Of a DNA stretch of 11,893 bases, positions 1 to 6,797 are shown one piece after another (position 1 is the first letter of the stretch; each line of letters starts with the position of its first letter). The position numbers and the translations under genes were made by a program. Source of the stretch: Phytoactinopolyspora endophytica (GTDB lineage Bacteria; Actinomycetota; Actinomycetes; Jiangellales; Jiangellaceae); contig NZ_ML142854.1 in assembly GCF_004138495.1 (NCBI RefSeq), positions 362,604-374,496 of the forward strand. Direction: 5' to 3'. Under the pieces are notes generated by a model, which was not told the origin of the DNA, made no database searches, and saw nothing but the letters and a program-made list of their open reading frames with translations.

Positions 1-557
1 ACCCGCTCCCGCACGCCGTCCATCGTCAGCCGGCCACCGGAGTCGGTCACGTAGACGCAATGGGCACCGTATGACTCCATGAGCCGGGCTTGCGCGGCCA
101 GCACCCCTGGTTCGGCCATGTGACTCATCATGAGGAAGCCGGCGACATCCATGCCGAGCTCGCGTGCCCGGGAGATGTGCTGAGCTGCGACGTCGGCCTC
201 GGTGCAGTGCGTGGCTACCCGCACCGAGCGCACGCCGAGCGTGAACGCCTCGTTCAGATCCTCCACGGTGCCGATGCCGGGCAGCAGCAACGTGGTCAGG
301 CGGGCGTTCGACACGGCATCGGCCGCCGCGGCGATCCACTCCGGGTCTGGGTGTGCCCCGGCCCCGTACGTCAGGCTGGTGCCGGACAAGCCGTCTCCGT
401 GGGCCACCTCGATCGCGTCGACCCCGGCGGCGTCCAGCGCCGCGGCGATGGTCCGCACCTGACCGACGGAGTATTGGTGCCGGATCGCGTGCATGCCGTC
501 GCGCAGGGTGACGTCTTGGACGTAAACCCGAGGAGCGGCCGGTCCTGTGCTGTTCAT
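1..557 (-). CDS. dmpG: 4-hydroxy-2-oxovalerate aldolase (3' end beyond window)
   Basis: Pyruvate-specific, Mn-dependent class II aldolase of the DmpG/BphI/MhpE family. It splits 4-hydroxy-2-oxovalerate into pyruvate and acetaldehyde, the last carbon-carbon cleavage of the meta-cleavage route. The 185 visible codons begin the TIM barrel with the family signature [14 protein letters not shown]. Arg19, Asp20 and His23 match the catalytic Arg, a metal-ligand Asp and the catalytic His of BphI. The two metal-binding histidines expected near residues 200-205 lie past the left edge. The chosen ATG overlaps the stop of the acetaldehyde dehydrogenase as ATGA. Known relatives form a channelling complex with that dehydrogenase, and the adjacency fits this. 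Its own Shine-Dalgarno is weak, so translation probably depends on coupling. Isopropylmalate synthase relatives share the barrel, but the neighbours settle the assignment. Confidence 0.95.
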   Translation of the reverse strand, partial: MNSTGPAAPRVYVQDVTLRDGMHAIRHQYSVGQVRTIAAALDAAGVDAIEVAHGDGLSGTSLTYGAGAHPDPEWIAAAADAVSNARLTTLLLPGIGTVEDLNEAFTLGVRSVRVATHCTEADVAAQHISRARELGMDVAGFLMMSHMAEPGVLAAQARLMESYGAHCVYVTDSGGRLTMDGVRER

Positions 558-1501
558 GCGGGCACCGCCGTTCCCGCGCCGCTGCGGGCGATCCGCTCGC
601 CCACCTGTAGCGCTGCCGAGGTCATGATGTCGAGGTTCCCCGCGTACGCGGGCAAATAGTGCGCCGCGCCCTCGACCTCCAGGAAGACGCTCACCTGGAG
701 TAACTCACCGGGCTCATCGGCGAGCGTCCGTAGCCCGTGGCCGGCCGGGCGGGGCACGAACTGCACCTCCTGCTTGAGCCGGTATCCGGGCACGTAGGCG
801 GCCACCTGCCCGACCATGGCGGTCACCGCCGAGCGGATCCGCTTCTCGATCTCGGTGCCGTCCGGGGAGACCAGGCAATGAACAGTGTCGCGCATGATCA
901 GCGGAGGGTCGGCCGGGTTGAGGATGATGATGGCCTTGGCCCGCTGTGCGCCGCCGATCCGCTCGATCGCCGCCCGGGTCGTCCGCGTGAACTCGTCGAT
1001 GTTGGCCCTGGTGCCGGGTCCTGCCGAACGCGACGAGATGGCCGCGACGATCTCGGCGTAGTGCACCGCCGTGACAGCGCTGACGGCGGCCACGATCGGG
1101 ATAGTCGCCTGGCCGCCGCAGGTGACCATGTTGACGTTCGGTGCGGCGTGGTGATCCTCGAGATTGACCGACGGCACGACGTACGGTCCGATCGCGGCCG
1201 GTGTCAGGTCCACGATCCGGCGGCCGAGCGGGCGCAACGCCGCGTCGTTGGCCACATGCGCGCGGGCCGACGTCGCGTCGAACACGATCTCGACGTCGTC
1301 GAAGCCCGGCATCGCTGTCAGTCCAGCCACGCCGTCGGCAGTGGTCGGTATTCCGAGCCGGCCGGCGCGGCTAAGACCGTCGCTCTCCGGATCGATGCCC
1401 ACCAGAGCCGCAGGTTCCAGCGCCTCGGACAGCCGCATCATCTTGAACATCAGGTCGGTGCCGATGTTGCCCGACCCGATGATCGCCGCCTTCGTCTTCA
1501 T
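554..1501 (-). CDS. dmpF: Acetaldehyde dehydrogenase, acetylating
   Basis: CoA-acylating aldehyde dehydrogenase of the DmpF/BphJ/MhpF family. It oxidises acetaldehyde released by the aldolase to acetyl-CoA with NAD+. The 315-residue protein has the normal family length. The N-terminal Rossmann motif is GSGNIGTD (residues 9-16). The catalytic cysteine is Cys128 in VTCGGQAT, and NPADPP lies near residues 195-200. The ATG at 1501 overlaps the hydratase stop (ATGA) and follows a strong purine-rich GGAGGAGAC Shine-Dalgarno, so the much longer upstream open frame is not the real start. The stop overlaps the aldolase ATG, as expected for two proteins that assemble together. Nothing is missing or broken. 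Confidence 0.96.
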   Translation of the reverse strand: MKTKAAIIGSGNIGTDLMFKMMRLSEALEPAALVGIDPESDGLSRAGRLGIPTTADGVAGLTAMPGFDDVEIVFDATSARAHVANDAALRPLGRRIVDLTPAAIGPYVVPSVNLEDHHAAPNVNMVTCGGQATIPIVAAVSAVTAVHYAEIVAAISSRSAGPGTRANIDEFTRTTRAAIERIGGAQRAKAIIILNPADPPLIMRDTVHCLVSPDGTEIEKRIRSAVTAMVGQVAAYVPGYRLKQEVQFVPRPAGHGLRTLADEPGELLQVSVFLEVEGAAHYLPAYAGNLDIMTSAALQVGERIARSGAGTAVPA

Positions 1502-2337
1502 CGGTCTCCTCCTCCCTCGGCCGCGCCGACGGCGAGGGACACTGTGCCCAGCCAGCCGAGATCGGCCTCGAAATGCGCTCCATGCTGAACCGGGACCATC
1601 GGCCCCAGCGCGCCGGTCAGGACAAGGTCCCCGGTTCTCAACGGCTCGCCCAGCCGCAACGTGACTCCGGCCAGCCAGGCGAGCGCGGCCAGAGGGTCGC
1701 CCAGGCAGTCCCGGCCGCTCCCGGCGGACACCACCTCGCCGTCCTGGCGCAGCGTCATCCGCACCTGGCGCAGGTCGGCCGCTCCCAGCGGATTCGGCCG
1801 GCCGGTCACGAACGCGCCGCTGGACGCGTTGTCGGCCACCGTGTCCACGATGCTGATGTCCCAGTTCGCGATGCGGCTGTCGACGACTTCGAGGGCGGGC
1901 ACAACCGACCCGACGGCGGCACACAGGCGTGCACGGTCGTCGATCGCCGCGCGGTCGTCGAGATCGGCCGACAGGACCACGGCCACCTCCGCCTCGACCC
2001 GCGGCGCCACCAGCATGTCGCGGTCCAGCTCTCCGGAGACCCGCATGCCATCGAAAAGAACCCCGAAGTCCGGCTGGTCGACACCGAGCTGGGCCTGCAC
2101 CGCCGGGTTGGTCAGCCCGATCTTCCACCCCACCCGGCGCGCACCGGCCCGTTTCCGGCGCCGGGTCAGCTCGGCCTGGACCGCGTAGGCCCGGTCCACG
2201 TCCTCGGCACCGATCAGGTCACGGACCGGTGGGCAGGGCTCGCGGGTCTGGGCCGCCCGTTCCAGCCGGTCCGCCGCGCGAGCCACCGCTTCGTCGGCCG
2301 GCGCCATTGCGCCGATCTTTTCGGAACGGCCGGTCAC
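1498..2337 (-). CDS. 2-hydroxypenta-2,4-dienoate (2-keto-4-pentenoate) hydratase
   Basis: Hydratase of the MhpD/DmpE/HpcG family within the fumarylacetoacetate hydrolase fold. It adds water to 2-hydroxypenta-2,4-dienoate to give 4-hydroxy-2-oxovalerate, the aldolase substrate. With the start chosen here it has 279 residues, close to the family norm. GWKIGLT sits at residues 70-76. The metal-binding ExE lies in RVEAEVAVV (Glu115 and Glu117), the third acidic ligand is Glu150 in LEVVDSR, and GDLVLTGA is at 236-243. The GTG start overlaps the preceding stop as GTGA and has GGGAG seven bases upstream. An internal ATG at 2307 is the alternative and would remove ten residues. The stop overlaps the dehydrogenase ATG. 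The related 4-oxalocrotonate decarboxylase is possible by fold, but the neighbouring genes favour the hydratase. Confidence 0.92.
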   Translation of the reverse strand: MTGRSEKIGAMAPADEAVARAADRLERAAQTREPCPPVRDLIGAEDVDRAYAVQAELTRRRKRAGARRVGWKIGLTNPAVQAQLGVDQPDFGVLFDGMRVSGELDRDMLVAPRVEAEVAVVLSADLDDRAAIDDRARLCAAVGSVVPALEVVDSRIANWDISIVDTVADNASSGAFVTGRPNPLGAADLRQVRMTLRQDGEVVSAGSGRDCLGDPLAALAWLAGVTLRLGEPLRTGDLVLTGALGPMVPVQHGAHFEADLGWLGTVSLAVGAAEGGGDR

Positions 2338-3056
2338 GACGTCACTCCCGCGGCGGCCGGCCCGGGCAGGGACCGCACCAGGTACTGCCATCCGAGGCTC
2401 ACCTGGCGGGCGCTGTAGCAGCGTTCCCGCTTAGCCAGCGCTTCCTCGTCCGGCGAGGCGATCAGCCGATCGGCGCCGACGGCGGAGACCGCCAGCAGCT
2501 GTGCCCGGCACGCCTTCTCAAGCACGACGGCGCCGAAAACGGCGCGCTCGACACTGGACTCCGCCACCACCACGCCATGGTTCACCAGCAGCGCGGCATT
2601 GTGCGGGCCGATGACGCCAGCCACCTCGGCGCCCAGCTCCGAGGTACGGATCAGGTCGCCGGTCCGGTCGAAGCGTGGCACATCCGGCGGGGTGAAGAAC
2701 GTCGCCTCGTGGCCGACCGGCTGGAGCGCCAGGCCGGTGGCCGCCAGAGCCACGGCCGCCTCGGGATGGCTGTGTACCACGGCGGCGACGTCGCGGCGGG
2801 CGCGCAACACCTCGATGTGGATGTGGTGCTCGAGGTGGACCGGCCCCTGTCCGGCCAGCAGTTCACCGTCCCAGGAGAGCAGTTGCACGTCGTCGGGGCC
2901 GATCTCGTCGAAGCCCAGCCCTGCCCGCTTGAGCCAGACCCCGCGCCCGTCCGGGTCACGTGCCGAGAGATGCCCCCACACCAGGTCGGAGTGGCCGTTG
3001 GCGGCCAGGACCCGGCAGCCGGTGGACACCAGCTCGCGCACGGCGCCGCCGCTCAC
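2334..3056 (-). CDS. Class II aldolase/adducin-family protein, possible ring-cleavage-product decarboxylase
   Basis: A 240-residue protein of the zinc-dependent class II aldolase/adducin fold (fuculose-phosphate aldolase type). The expected zinc ligands are visible as His95 and His97 in VVHSHPEA and His160 in LVNHGVVV. Glu77 in HLEHHIH matches the catalytic acid, and NGHSDLVWGHLS (residues 20-31) matches the N-terminal substrate loop. In meta-cleavage clusters this fold supplies decarboxylases rather than sugar aldolases: CmtD of p-cumate breakdown and PhtC of phthalate breakdown, recalled from family knowledge. It lies between a hydrolase and the hydratase, so decarboxylation of a carboxylated ring-cleavage product before hydrolysis is the likeliest job. 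That is inference from context. The GTG start overlaps the hydrolase stop (GTGA) with GGGAA six bases upstream. A true aldol-cleaving enzyme remains possible. Confidence 0.85.
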   Translation of the reverse strand: MSGGAVRELVSTGCRVLAANGHSDLVWGHLSARDPDGRGVWLKRAGLGFDEIGPDDVQLLSWDGELLAGQGPVHLEHHIHIEVLRARRDVAAVVHSHPEAAVALAATGLALQPVGHEATFFTPPDVPRFDRTGDLIRTSELGAEVAGVIGPHNAALLVNHGVVVAESSVERAVFGAVVLEKACRAQLLAVSAVGADRLIASPDEEALAKRERCYSARQVSLGWQYLVRSLPGPAAAGVTS

Positions 3057-3946
3057 GCCGCGTTCCCGGCGACGGTGCCGCCCAGCAGGTAGTCGCCGAC
3101 GATCCGATTGAACTCGGCCGGCTGCTCGAACATCGGCCAGTGCCCAGCGCCGTTGATCATCTCGAAACGGCCGTTGGGCAGGATCTCGCTGGCCCGGCGT
3201 CCGACCTCGGCGGGAGTGGTGGGGTTCTTGTCGCTCCAGAGCACGAGGACCTCGTGCTGGATAGCGGCCAGCCGCTGTTCGGTGAGCATGTAGGCGCGGT
3301 TCTCGTCGCTCGGCTGCTCGGCCACCAGTTTGGGCATCACCGCCCGGCTCTCCGGGAGGGTGTAGATCCGGTACCGGGTCTCAACCAGCTCGTCAGTGAC
3401 GGACGCGGGGTCGGCCACCAGCCACTCCAGCCGCGTCCGCACGCTCTCCAAGGTCGGTGCGTCGACGGCCTTGCGGGTGACGTCCTGCACCCGGGAGTGC
3501 ACCGCCTTGCTCTCACGCTGCCGGGCGTCGTCGTCGAGCGCGATCCCGGCCCCGGTCACGTGCACGATCCGGCCGATCCGATCCGGGTGCTGAAGTGCGG
3601 TCCACAGGGCGATCCAACCACCCAGAGACTGGCCGACGATGTGTGCCCGCTCGGCGCCGATCGCGTCGAGCAGCCGCAGCAGGTGGTCGGTGAAGACCGG
3701 CGCGTGGTAGGTCACGTCGGCCGGCTTGTCGGTCCAGCCGTGGCCGAGAGCGTCGATCGCGTGCACCTGCAGGCCACGCTCGGCCAGCGGGACGACGTTG
3801 CGCACGAACGCCTCGACGTGGCCGGTCAGCCCACCGATGCAGATCACATGGGCACCGGTGTCACCTGCCTCCAGCGATCGGGTGCGCCAGCCGCCGGCGT
3901 CGTGAAAACGGACCTCGGCACCGAGTGCGTCGAGCCAGAAAGTCAT
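3053..3946 (-). CDS. Alpha/beta hydrolase, candidate meta-cleavage product hydrolase (copy A)
   Basis: A 297-residue alpha/beta hydrolase, probably the carbon-carbon hydrolase that splits a 2-hydroxy-6-oxo-dienoate ring-cleavage product into an acid and 2-hydroxypentadienoate. The nucleophile elbow is GQSLGG with Ser107. The catalytic His269 is in NGAGHWPMFEQP, the same layout as in BphD and MhpC. The acid is less certain: LWSDKNPTTP offers Asp239, while the canonical position is Asn241. The usual HG oxyanion motif is IGGLTGH, with Gly38 in place of His. The ATG at 3946 overlaps the upstream stop (ATGA) and has GGAGG six bases before it, so the 23-codon upstream extension is rejected. It is homologous to the next upstream gene from its first residues. 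Whether it cleaves C-C or ester bonds cannot be read from the sequence. Confidence 0.88.
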   Translation of the reverse strand: MTFWLDALGAEVRFHDAGGWRTRSLEAGDTGAHVICIGGLTGHVEAFVRNVVPLAERGLQVHAIDALGHGWTDKPADVTYHAPVFTDHLLRLLDAIGAERAHIVGQSLGGWIALWTALQHPDRIGRIVHVTGAGIALDDDARQRESKAVHSRVQDVTRKAVDAPTLESVRTRLEWLVADPASVTDELVETRYRIYTLPESRAVMPKLVAEQPSDENRAYMLTEQRLAAIQHEVLVLWSDKNPTTPAEVGRRASEILPNGRFEMINGAGHWPMFEQPAEFNRIVGDYLLGGTVAGNAA

Positions 3947-4803
3947 CGGAGTCCTCCATCGAGAAATCGGGTCACTGTGGCGTTGACATCCGCGGGGTTT
4001 TCGTAGTGCGGCCACTGCTTGGCGTCGGACACGGTGTGGACGGTGCCGCCTGGCACTCGCGCGGCGACGGCGTCGAGCACGCTCACCGGCAGGTGACCGG
4101 CTTCACCCCGGATGAACAGCGTGGGCTCGCGGTGCTCGGACCACCACTCCGGCGTCAGCAGCCAGCCGGAGTTGTCCGCGGCCCGGACCGCACGGTGCAC
4201 GGCCGAGGCACCGTCTCGCCGGTAGAGCTGGTAGCGCAGCCGGACCATCTCGTCGTCGACCGCGTCTGGATCGAACAGGAGCTGACACAGCCGCAACCGG
4301 ACGTTCTCCATGCTGACCTCATCGAACGCCCGCCCACCGCGCTCGTAAGCGGCGGCCACCCGCGGATCGGCCAGCCGCTCGGCCTCCGCCTGCAGCCCGG
4401 CGGGCTCGACCAGTACCAGTCGGCGCACCAGGCCGGGCCGCCGCCGGGTCAGCCAGGCTGCCACCCAGCCGCCGAGTGACTGCCCGACGACGTCGGCCTG
4501 CCGCTCGCCGGTCTCGTCGAGAAGCCGGTCGACGACGGCCTGGGCGTGCTCGAGCAGCTCGGGCACGTCATAGCTGGACCCGGCCGGGCCGGTGCATCCG
4601 TGGCCGAGCAGGTCCACGGCCGCCACTCGCCGTCCGTCGGCCCAGGCATTGATGTTGCGGGTCCAGGTCTCCAGATGACCGCCGCGGCCGTGCAGCAACA
4701 CCAGCAGCGGCCCTCGCGTCCCGGTGCTCAACACCCGGGTCCGCACACCGCCCGCGTCAACCCAGCGGACCTCGGCGCCGAGCAGGTCGGTCCACAGCGT
4801 CAC
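3943..4803 (-). CDS. Alpha/beta hydrolase paralogue lacking the canonical catalytic histidine (copy B)
   Basis: A 286-residue alpha/beta hydrolase that is a tandem paralogue of the next gene. Both begin LGAEVR...DAGG..RTR and share GH.E...RN after the first strand. Copy B has a standard oxyanion motif, LLHGRGG (His38-Gly39), and a nucleophile elbow GQSLGGW with Ser109. At the end of the fold, where copy A reads GAGHWPMFEQP, copy B reads DAKQWPHYENP. The catalytic His is therefore Gln263, with the nearest His three residues later at 266. The acid region is also shortened, IRGEAGHLP, leaving Glu234 as the best candidate. Codon use and frame are intact, so it is not an obvious pseudogene. The GTG start overlaps the upstream stop (GTGA) with GGGAG eight bases before it. 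It may be inactive, structural, or use a shifted triad. Confidence 0.87.
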   Translation of the reverse strand: MTLWTDLLGAEVRWVDAGGVRTRVLSTGTRGPLLVLLHGRGGHLETWTRNINAWADGRRVAAVDLLGHGCTGPAGSSYDVPELLEHAQAVVDRLLDETGERQADVVGQSLGGWVAAWLTRRRPGLVRRLVLVEPAGLQAEAERLADPRVAAAYERGGRAFDEVSMENVRLRLCQLLFDPDAVDDEMVRLRYQLYRRDGASAVHRAVRAADNSGWLLTPEWWSEHREPTLFIRGEAGHLPVSVLDAVAARVPGGTVHTVSDAKQWPHYENPADVNATVTRFLDGGLR

Positions 4804-5561
4804 GCCAGCCGCTCCCGGAGGAAGGCGACGGTCCGGCGCCAGGTCAGCGCGGCCGCTTCGGGATGGTGGTTGGGGTGTGTGTCGTCGTGGTAGGCATGGC
4901 CCGCGTCGGCGTAACGGTGCAGCTCGGCCGGGGTGGCACTGGTGGGTAGCGCCTTCTCCAGGAGATCGATCTGATCGGCCGGGATCGCTTCGTCGGCGCC
5001 GCCGAAGTGGAACTGCACCGGCGCCCGCAGCCGAGCCAGCAGTGGGATGCGTGAGCGCTCGGCGCCGGTGGGCGAGTATGCCGGAGGCAGTATCGGGATC
5101 CCGTACAGCGACACGACGGCCTTGAGATCGTCGGTCTGCGTAGCCCAGACCAGCACGCTGCCGCCACCCAGACAGAACCCGAGCGCGCCGGCCCGACGCC
5201 CGTCCGCCTCGGGGAGAGAAGCCGCGAAGTCTAGGCCGGCCTGCAGGTCTGGAACCGCGAGCTCATCCTGAGCGGCAAGGAACGCCTTGCTGCGTCGGTC
5301 TTCCGGGTCGACGTAGTTCTGCGGCGGCATCCCGCCGGTGCGGCTGAACATGTCGACGGTGAGGCTGACGAAGCCCTCGGCGGCCAGGGCGCGAGTGACT
5401 CCTTGCCGGTGCTCGGTGACGCCGAGGTTCTCGTGCGCGGTCACCACGACGGGCCATGGCCCGTGCTCGTCCGGCACCGCAAGATAGCCACGGACCAGCC
5501 GGTCACCGTTGGAGAAATGGACCCAGCCGGCCCGCACGCTGTCGAACGTCGTGAGGTTCAT
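4800..5561 (-). CDS. Dienelactone hydrolase family protein
   Basis: A 253-residue cytoplasmic alpha/beta hydrolase of the dienelactone hydrolase family, which uses a cysteine nucleophile. All active-site elements are visible: Glu44 in TAHENLG, Cys130 in LGFCLGGG, Asp190 in FGGADEAIP and His222 in ADAGHAYHD. It should hydrolyse a lactone or related activated carbonyl. The classic enzyme belongs to ortho-cleavage of chlorocatechols, so its substrate in this meta-cleavage cluster is unknown. The ATG start is preferred because AGGAAGG lies ten bases upstream. A GTG at 5588 would give nine more residues and a GTGA overlap with the regulator stop, matching the other junctions, but it has no Shine-Dalgarno. 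The stop overlaps the next gene's GTG start. Confidence 0.9.
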   Translation of the reverse strand: MNLTTFDSVRAGWVHFSNGDRLVRGYLAVPDEHGPWPVVVTAHENLGVTEHRQGVTRALAAEGFVSLTVDMFSRTGGMPPQNYVDPEDRRSKAFLAAQDELAVPDLQAGLDFAASLPEADGRRAGALGFCLGGGSVLVWATQTDDLKAVVSLYGIPILPPAYSPTGAERSRIPLLARLRAPVQFHFGGADEAIPADQIDLLEKALPTSATPAELHRYADAGHAYHDDTHPNHHPEAAALTWRRTVAFLRERLA

Positions 5562-5571
5562 CGCGATGTCG

Positions 5572-5578
5572 CCTTCCT
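5572..5578 (-). promoter_or_regulatory. Ribosome binding site deciding the dienelactone hydrolase start
   Basis: The minus strand reads AGGAAGG here, ten bases before the ATG at 5561. The competing GTG at 5588 has only GC-rich sequence without a purine tract upstream, so this site favours the shorter protein. The large dioxygenase subunit shows the same ten-base spacing after GGAGG. Confidence 0.55.
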
Positions 5579-5584
5579 GTTCGG

Positions 5585-6442
5585 TCACATGGTCGCCGCG
5601 AGCGGCGGCGCGGTACTGCTGCTGGACGAGGCAGCCAGCGCCCGCATCACCAGCCGGCCGAGCTGGTCGAGCCGGCGCCTGGGCGCCCTGGAGAGCGGCA
5701 CGACGATCGCCACTGCCCCGAACGGGCGGCCCCCGATGCTCACGGCAGCCGCGACCCCGGCCACCCCCTCGATGAACTCATCGGACTCGGTGGCGAAGCC
5801 GCGTCGTGCGGTCTCGGCGATCTCGGTCCGAAAGGTGGCGTGGTCGACGATGCTGCGTGGCGTCCGGGCGGCCAGGTGCAGCTGCGGAACGAGCTCGTCG
5901 GCCTCCGCCGGGTCGAGATGACCGAGGACGGCCTTGCCGATGCAGCCGTTGCCCAGCCCGGATCGCTTGCCGACCGGCGACGTCACCGCCAGCGGATGGG
6001 TCGCATCCCGCTTGTTGGTGATGAGCACGGTGCGGTCCATCCAGTCGACCTCCGCCACCAGCACCGTCTCACCGGTCTCCTTGGACAGCCGGGCAACCGC
6101 GTCGCGAGTCATCTGTGCCAGTGCAGCCGTGTTCGACACCAGCCCTCCGAGCTCCAGCAAGCGGCTGCCGAGTGAATAAGCGCCGTCGGCGTCCTGGCGT
6201 AGGAAGCCGCGCTCGACGAGCGACACCGCGATGCGGTGGGTGCTCGGCTTGGGAAGCCCGACGATGTCGGCGAGCTCGCGCAGTTGCAGCCGCGGATAAG
6301 CGGCGCTGAACGCGGTCAGGATGTCCAGGGCGCGGGTTACCGACCGCACCCCGCGTCGCTCGCCGTGTCCGGTCGCCGGGCGGCGGTGCCCTGCCCGGTC
6401 CGGTGAACCGATGACCGCCTGTGTGTCCTGGGTGGAAACCAC
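5585..6442 (-). CDS. IclR-family transcriptional regulator
   Basis: A 285-residue DNA-binding regulator of the IclR family, which often controls aromatic-acid catabolism in soil bacteria. The winged helix-turn-helix covers about residues 32-90: SVTRALDIL leads in, and LRELADIVGLPKPSTHR holds the recognition helix. The C-terminal effector-binding domain (about 104-270) carries the family pattern at SPVGKRSGLGNGCIGKA and at GFATESDEFIEGVAGVAAAV. A Ser-rich tail follows. The GTG start has AGGAG five bases upstream. The frame stays open to 6580, but that extension crosses the intergenic region and lacks family resemblance. It is the first gene after a 109-base gap and points the same way as the catabolic genes, so it may control its own operon. 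Whether it activates or represses, and its ligand, are unknown. Confidence 0.93.
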   Translation of the reverse strand: MVSTQDTQAVIGSPDRAGHRRPATGHGERRGVRSVTRALDILTAFSAAYPRLQLRELADIVGLPKPSTHRIAVSLVERGFLRQDADGAYSLGSRLLELGGLVSNTAALAQMTRDAVARLSKETGETVLVAEVDWMDRTVLITNKRDATHPLAVTSPVGKRSGLGNGCIGKAVLGHLDPAEADELVPQLHLAARTPRSIVDHATFRTEIAETARRGFATESDEFIEGVAGVAAAVSIGGRPFGAVAIVVPLSRAPRRRLDQLGRLVMRALAASSSSSTAPPLAATM

Positions 6443-6446
6443 AGTG

Positions 6447-6452
6447 TCTCCT
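6447..6452 (-). promoter_or_regulatory. Ribosome binding site fixing the IclR start
   Basis: The minus strand reads AGGAGA, with the AGGAG core five bases before the GTG at 6442. This is the only strong Shine-Dalgarno near the 5' end of the regulator and is why the GTG start was chosen over upstream codons. Confidence 0.75.
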
Positions 6453-6526
6453 CTCGCGGGCGCCGGCCACGGATAGCCGGCGGCCCTATCGATACGCGCG
6501 TCAGCGATAACGCTACGTTTCGCGCA

Positions 6527-6543
6527 TCGGAATGACGATCCGA
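6527..6543. promoter_or_regulatory. Candidate operator: inverted repeat TCGGA-N7-TCCGA
   Basis: Perfect five-base arms separated by seven bases, about 85 bases upstream of the IclR start codon. It overlaps a second inverted repeat of the same geometry, GATCC-N7-GGATC at 6537-6553. IclR proteins bind short palindromes near their own genes, so this is a reasonable candidate. Arms this short can occur by chance. Confidence 0.35.
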
Positions 6544-6551
6544 ATTGTGGA

Positions 6552-6797
6552 TCATCGGTCGCGCTGATACAGCTCGGCATGCGGCACCCCCAGCATCACC
6601 AGCAGATTGCGCAGGACCACGGGGTTGAGCCCGTCCGCCAGCAGCGTCTCGGCGTCGTGGTCGAGAACCGCCTGCCGGTGCCGGGCGCTCAGCTTGAACC
6701 GGTCGAGCACCGCGCCGGGGTCGTGGCGGTAGGCGTCCAGCAGCCCGTCCTCGTGCTCCAGGGCCCATGCCAGCTTGGTCAGCATCAGGTGGTTCAT
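6552..6797 (-). CDS. Extradiol dioxygenase small subunit (LigA-type)
   Basis: An 81-residue all-alpha protein of the LigA superfamily, the small subunit of two-component type II (LigB-superfamily) extradiol dioxygenases. Visible family features are the LDAYRHDP stretch (residues 20-27), FKLSARHRQAVLDHD (34-48), the short motif ETLLADGLNP and a C-terminal LLVMLGVPH. The protein caps the active site of the large subunit and has no metal of its own. It is shorter than protocatechuate 4,5-dioxygenase LigA (roughly 140 residues) and nearer the small subunits of CarBa-type enzymes, as recalled. The ATG overlaps the large subunit's stop (ATGA) with GGGAGA about six bases upstream, which favours matched production of both subunits. 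It is the last gene before the 109-base gap. Confidence 0.88.
   Translation of the reverse strand: MNHLMLTKLAWALEHEDGLLDAYRHDPGAVLDRFKLSARHRQAVLDHDAETLLADGLNPVVLRNLLVMLGVPHAELYQRDR

Larger units (their letters stand above)
6443..6551 (-). promoter_or_regulatory. Intergenic control region upstream of the IclR gene
   Basis: This is the only real gap between genes in the window, 109 bases between the small dioxygenase subunit stop and the regulator start. It is less GC-rich than its surroundings. It holds several short symmetric elements: TCGGA-N7-TCCGA at 6527-6543, GATCC-N7-GGATC at 6537-6553 (running into the preceding stop codon), AACG-N3-CGTT at 6511-6521, and the palindrome TATCGATA at 6487-6494, which could double as a -10 element. 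No convincing -35 hexamer or terminator hairpin with a T-run was seen. A promoter for the downstream operon here is inferred from position. Confidence 0.55.

Noticed and set aside
1573..3092. Long plus-strand open frames opposite the hydratase and class II aldolase genes
   Set aside because: Their composition (Arg, Pro, Gly, His) is typical of antisense shadows, and the minus-strand genes have metal ligands and coupled starts.
3947..4015. 23-codon N-terminal extension of hydrolase copy A
   Set aside because: The ATG at 3946 has GGAGG six bases upstream, forms an ATGA overlap, and begins exactly where homology with copy B begins.
3943..4803. Hydrolase copy B as a pseudogene
   Set aside because: The frame is intact, length is normal, and both the start and stop keep 4-base overlaps with neighbours. 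Only specific active-site residues differ, which suggests altered function rather than decay.
6443..6551. Intrinsic terminator for the upstream operon in the gap
   Set aside because: The repeats are short with long loops and no run of T follows on the minus strand, so termination cannot be claimed.
6443..6580. N-terminal extension of the IclR protein up to 6580
   Set aside because: It crosses the whole intergenic region into the small dioxygenase subunit gene, whereas the GTG at 6442 has a well-spaced AGGAG.
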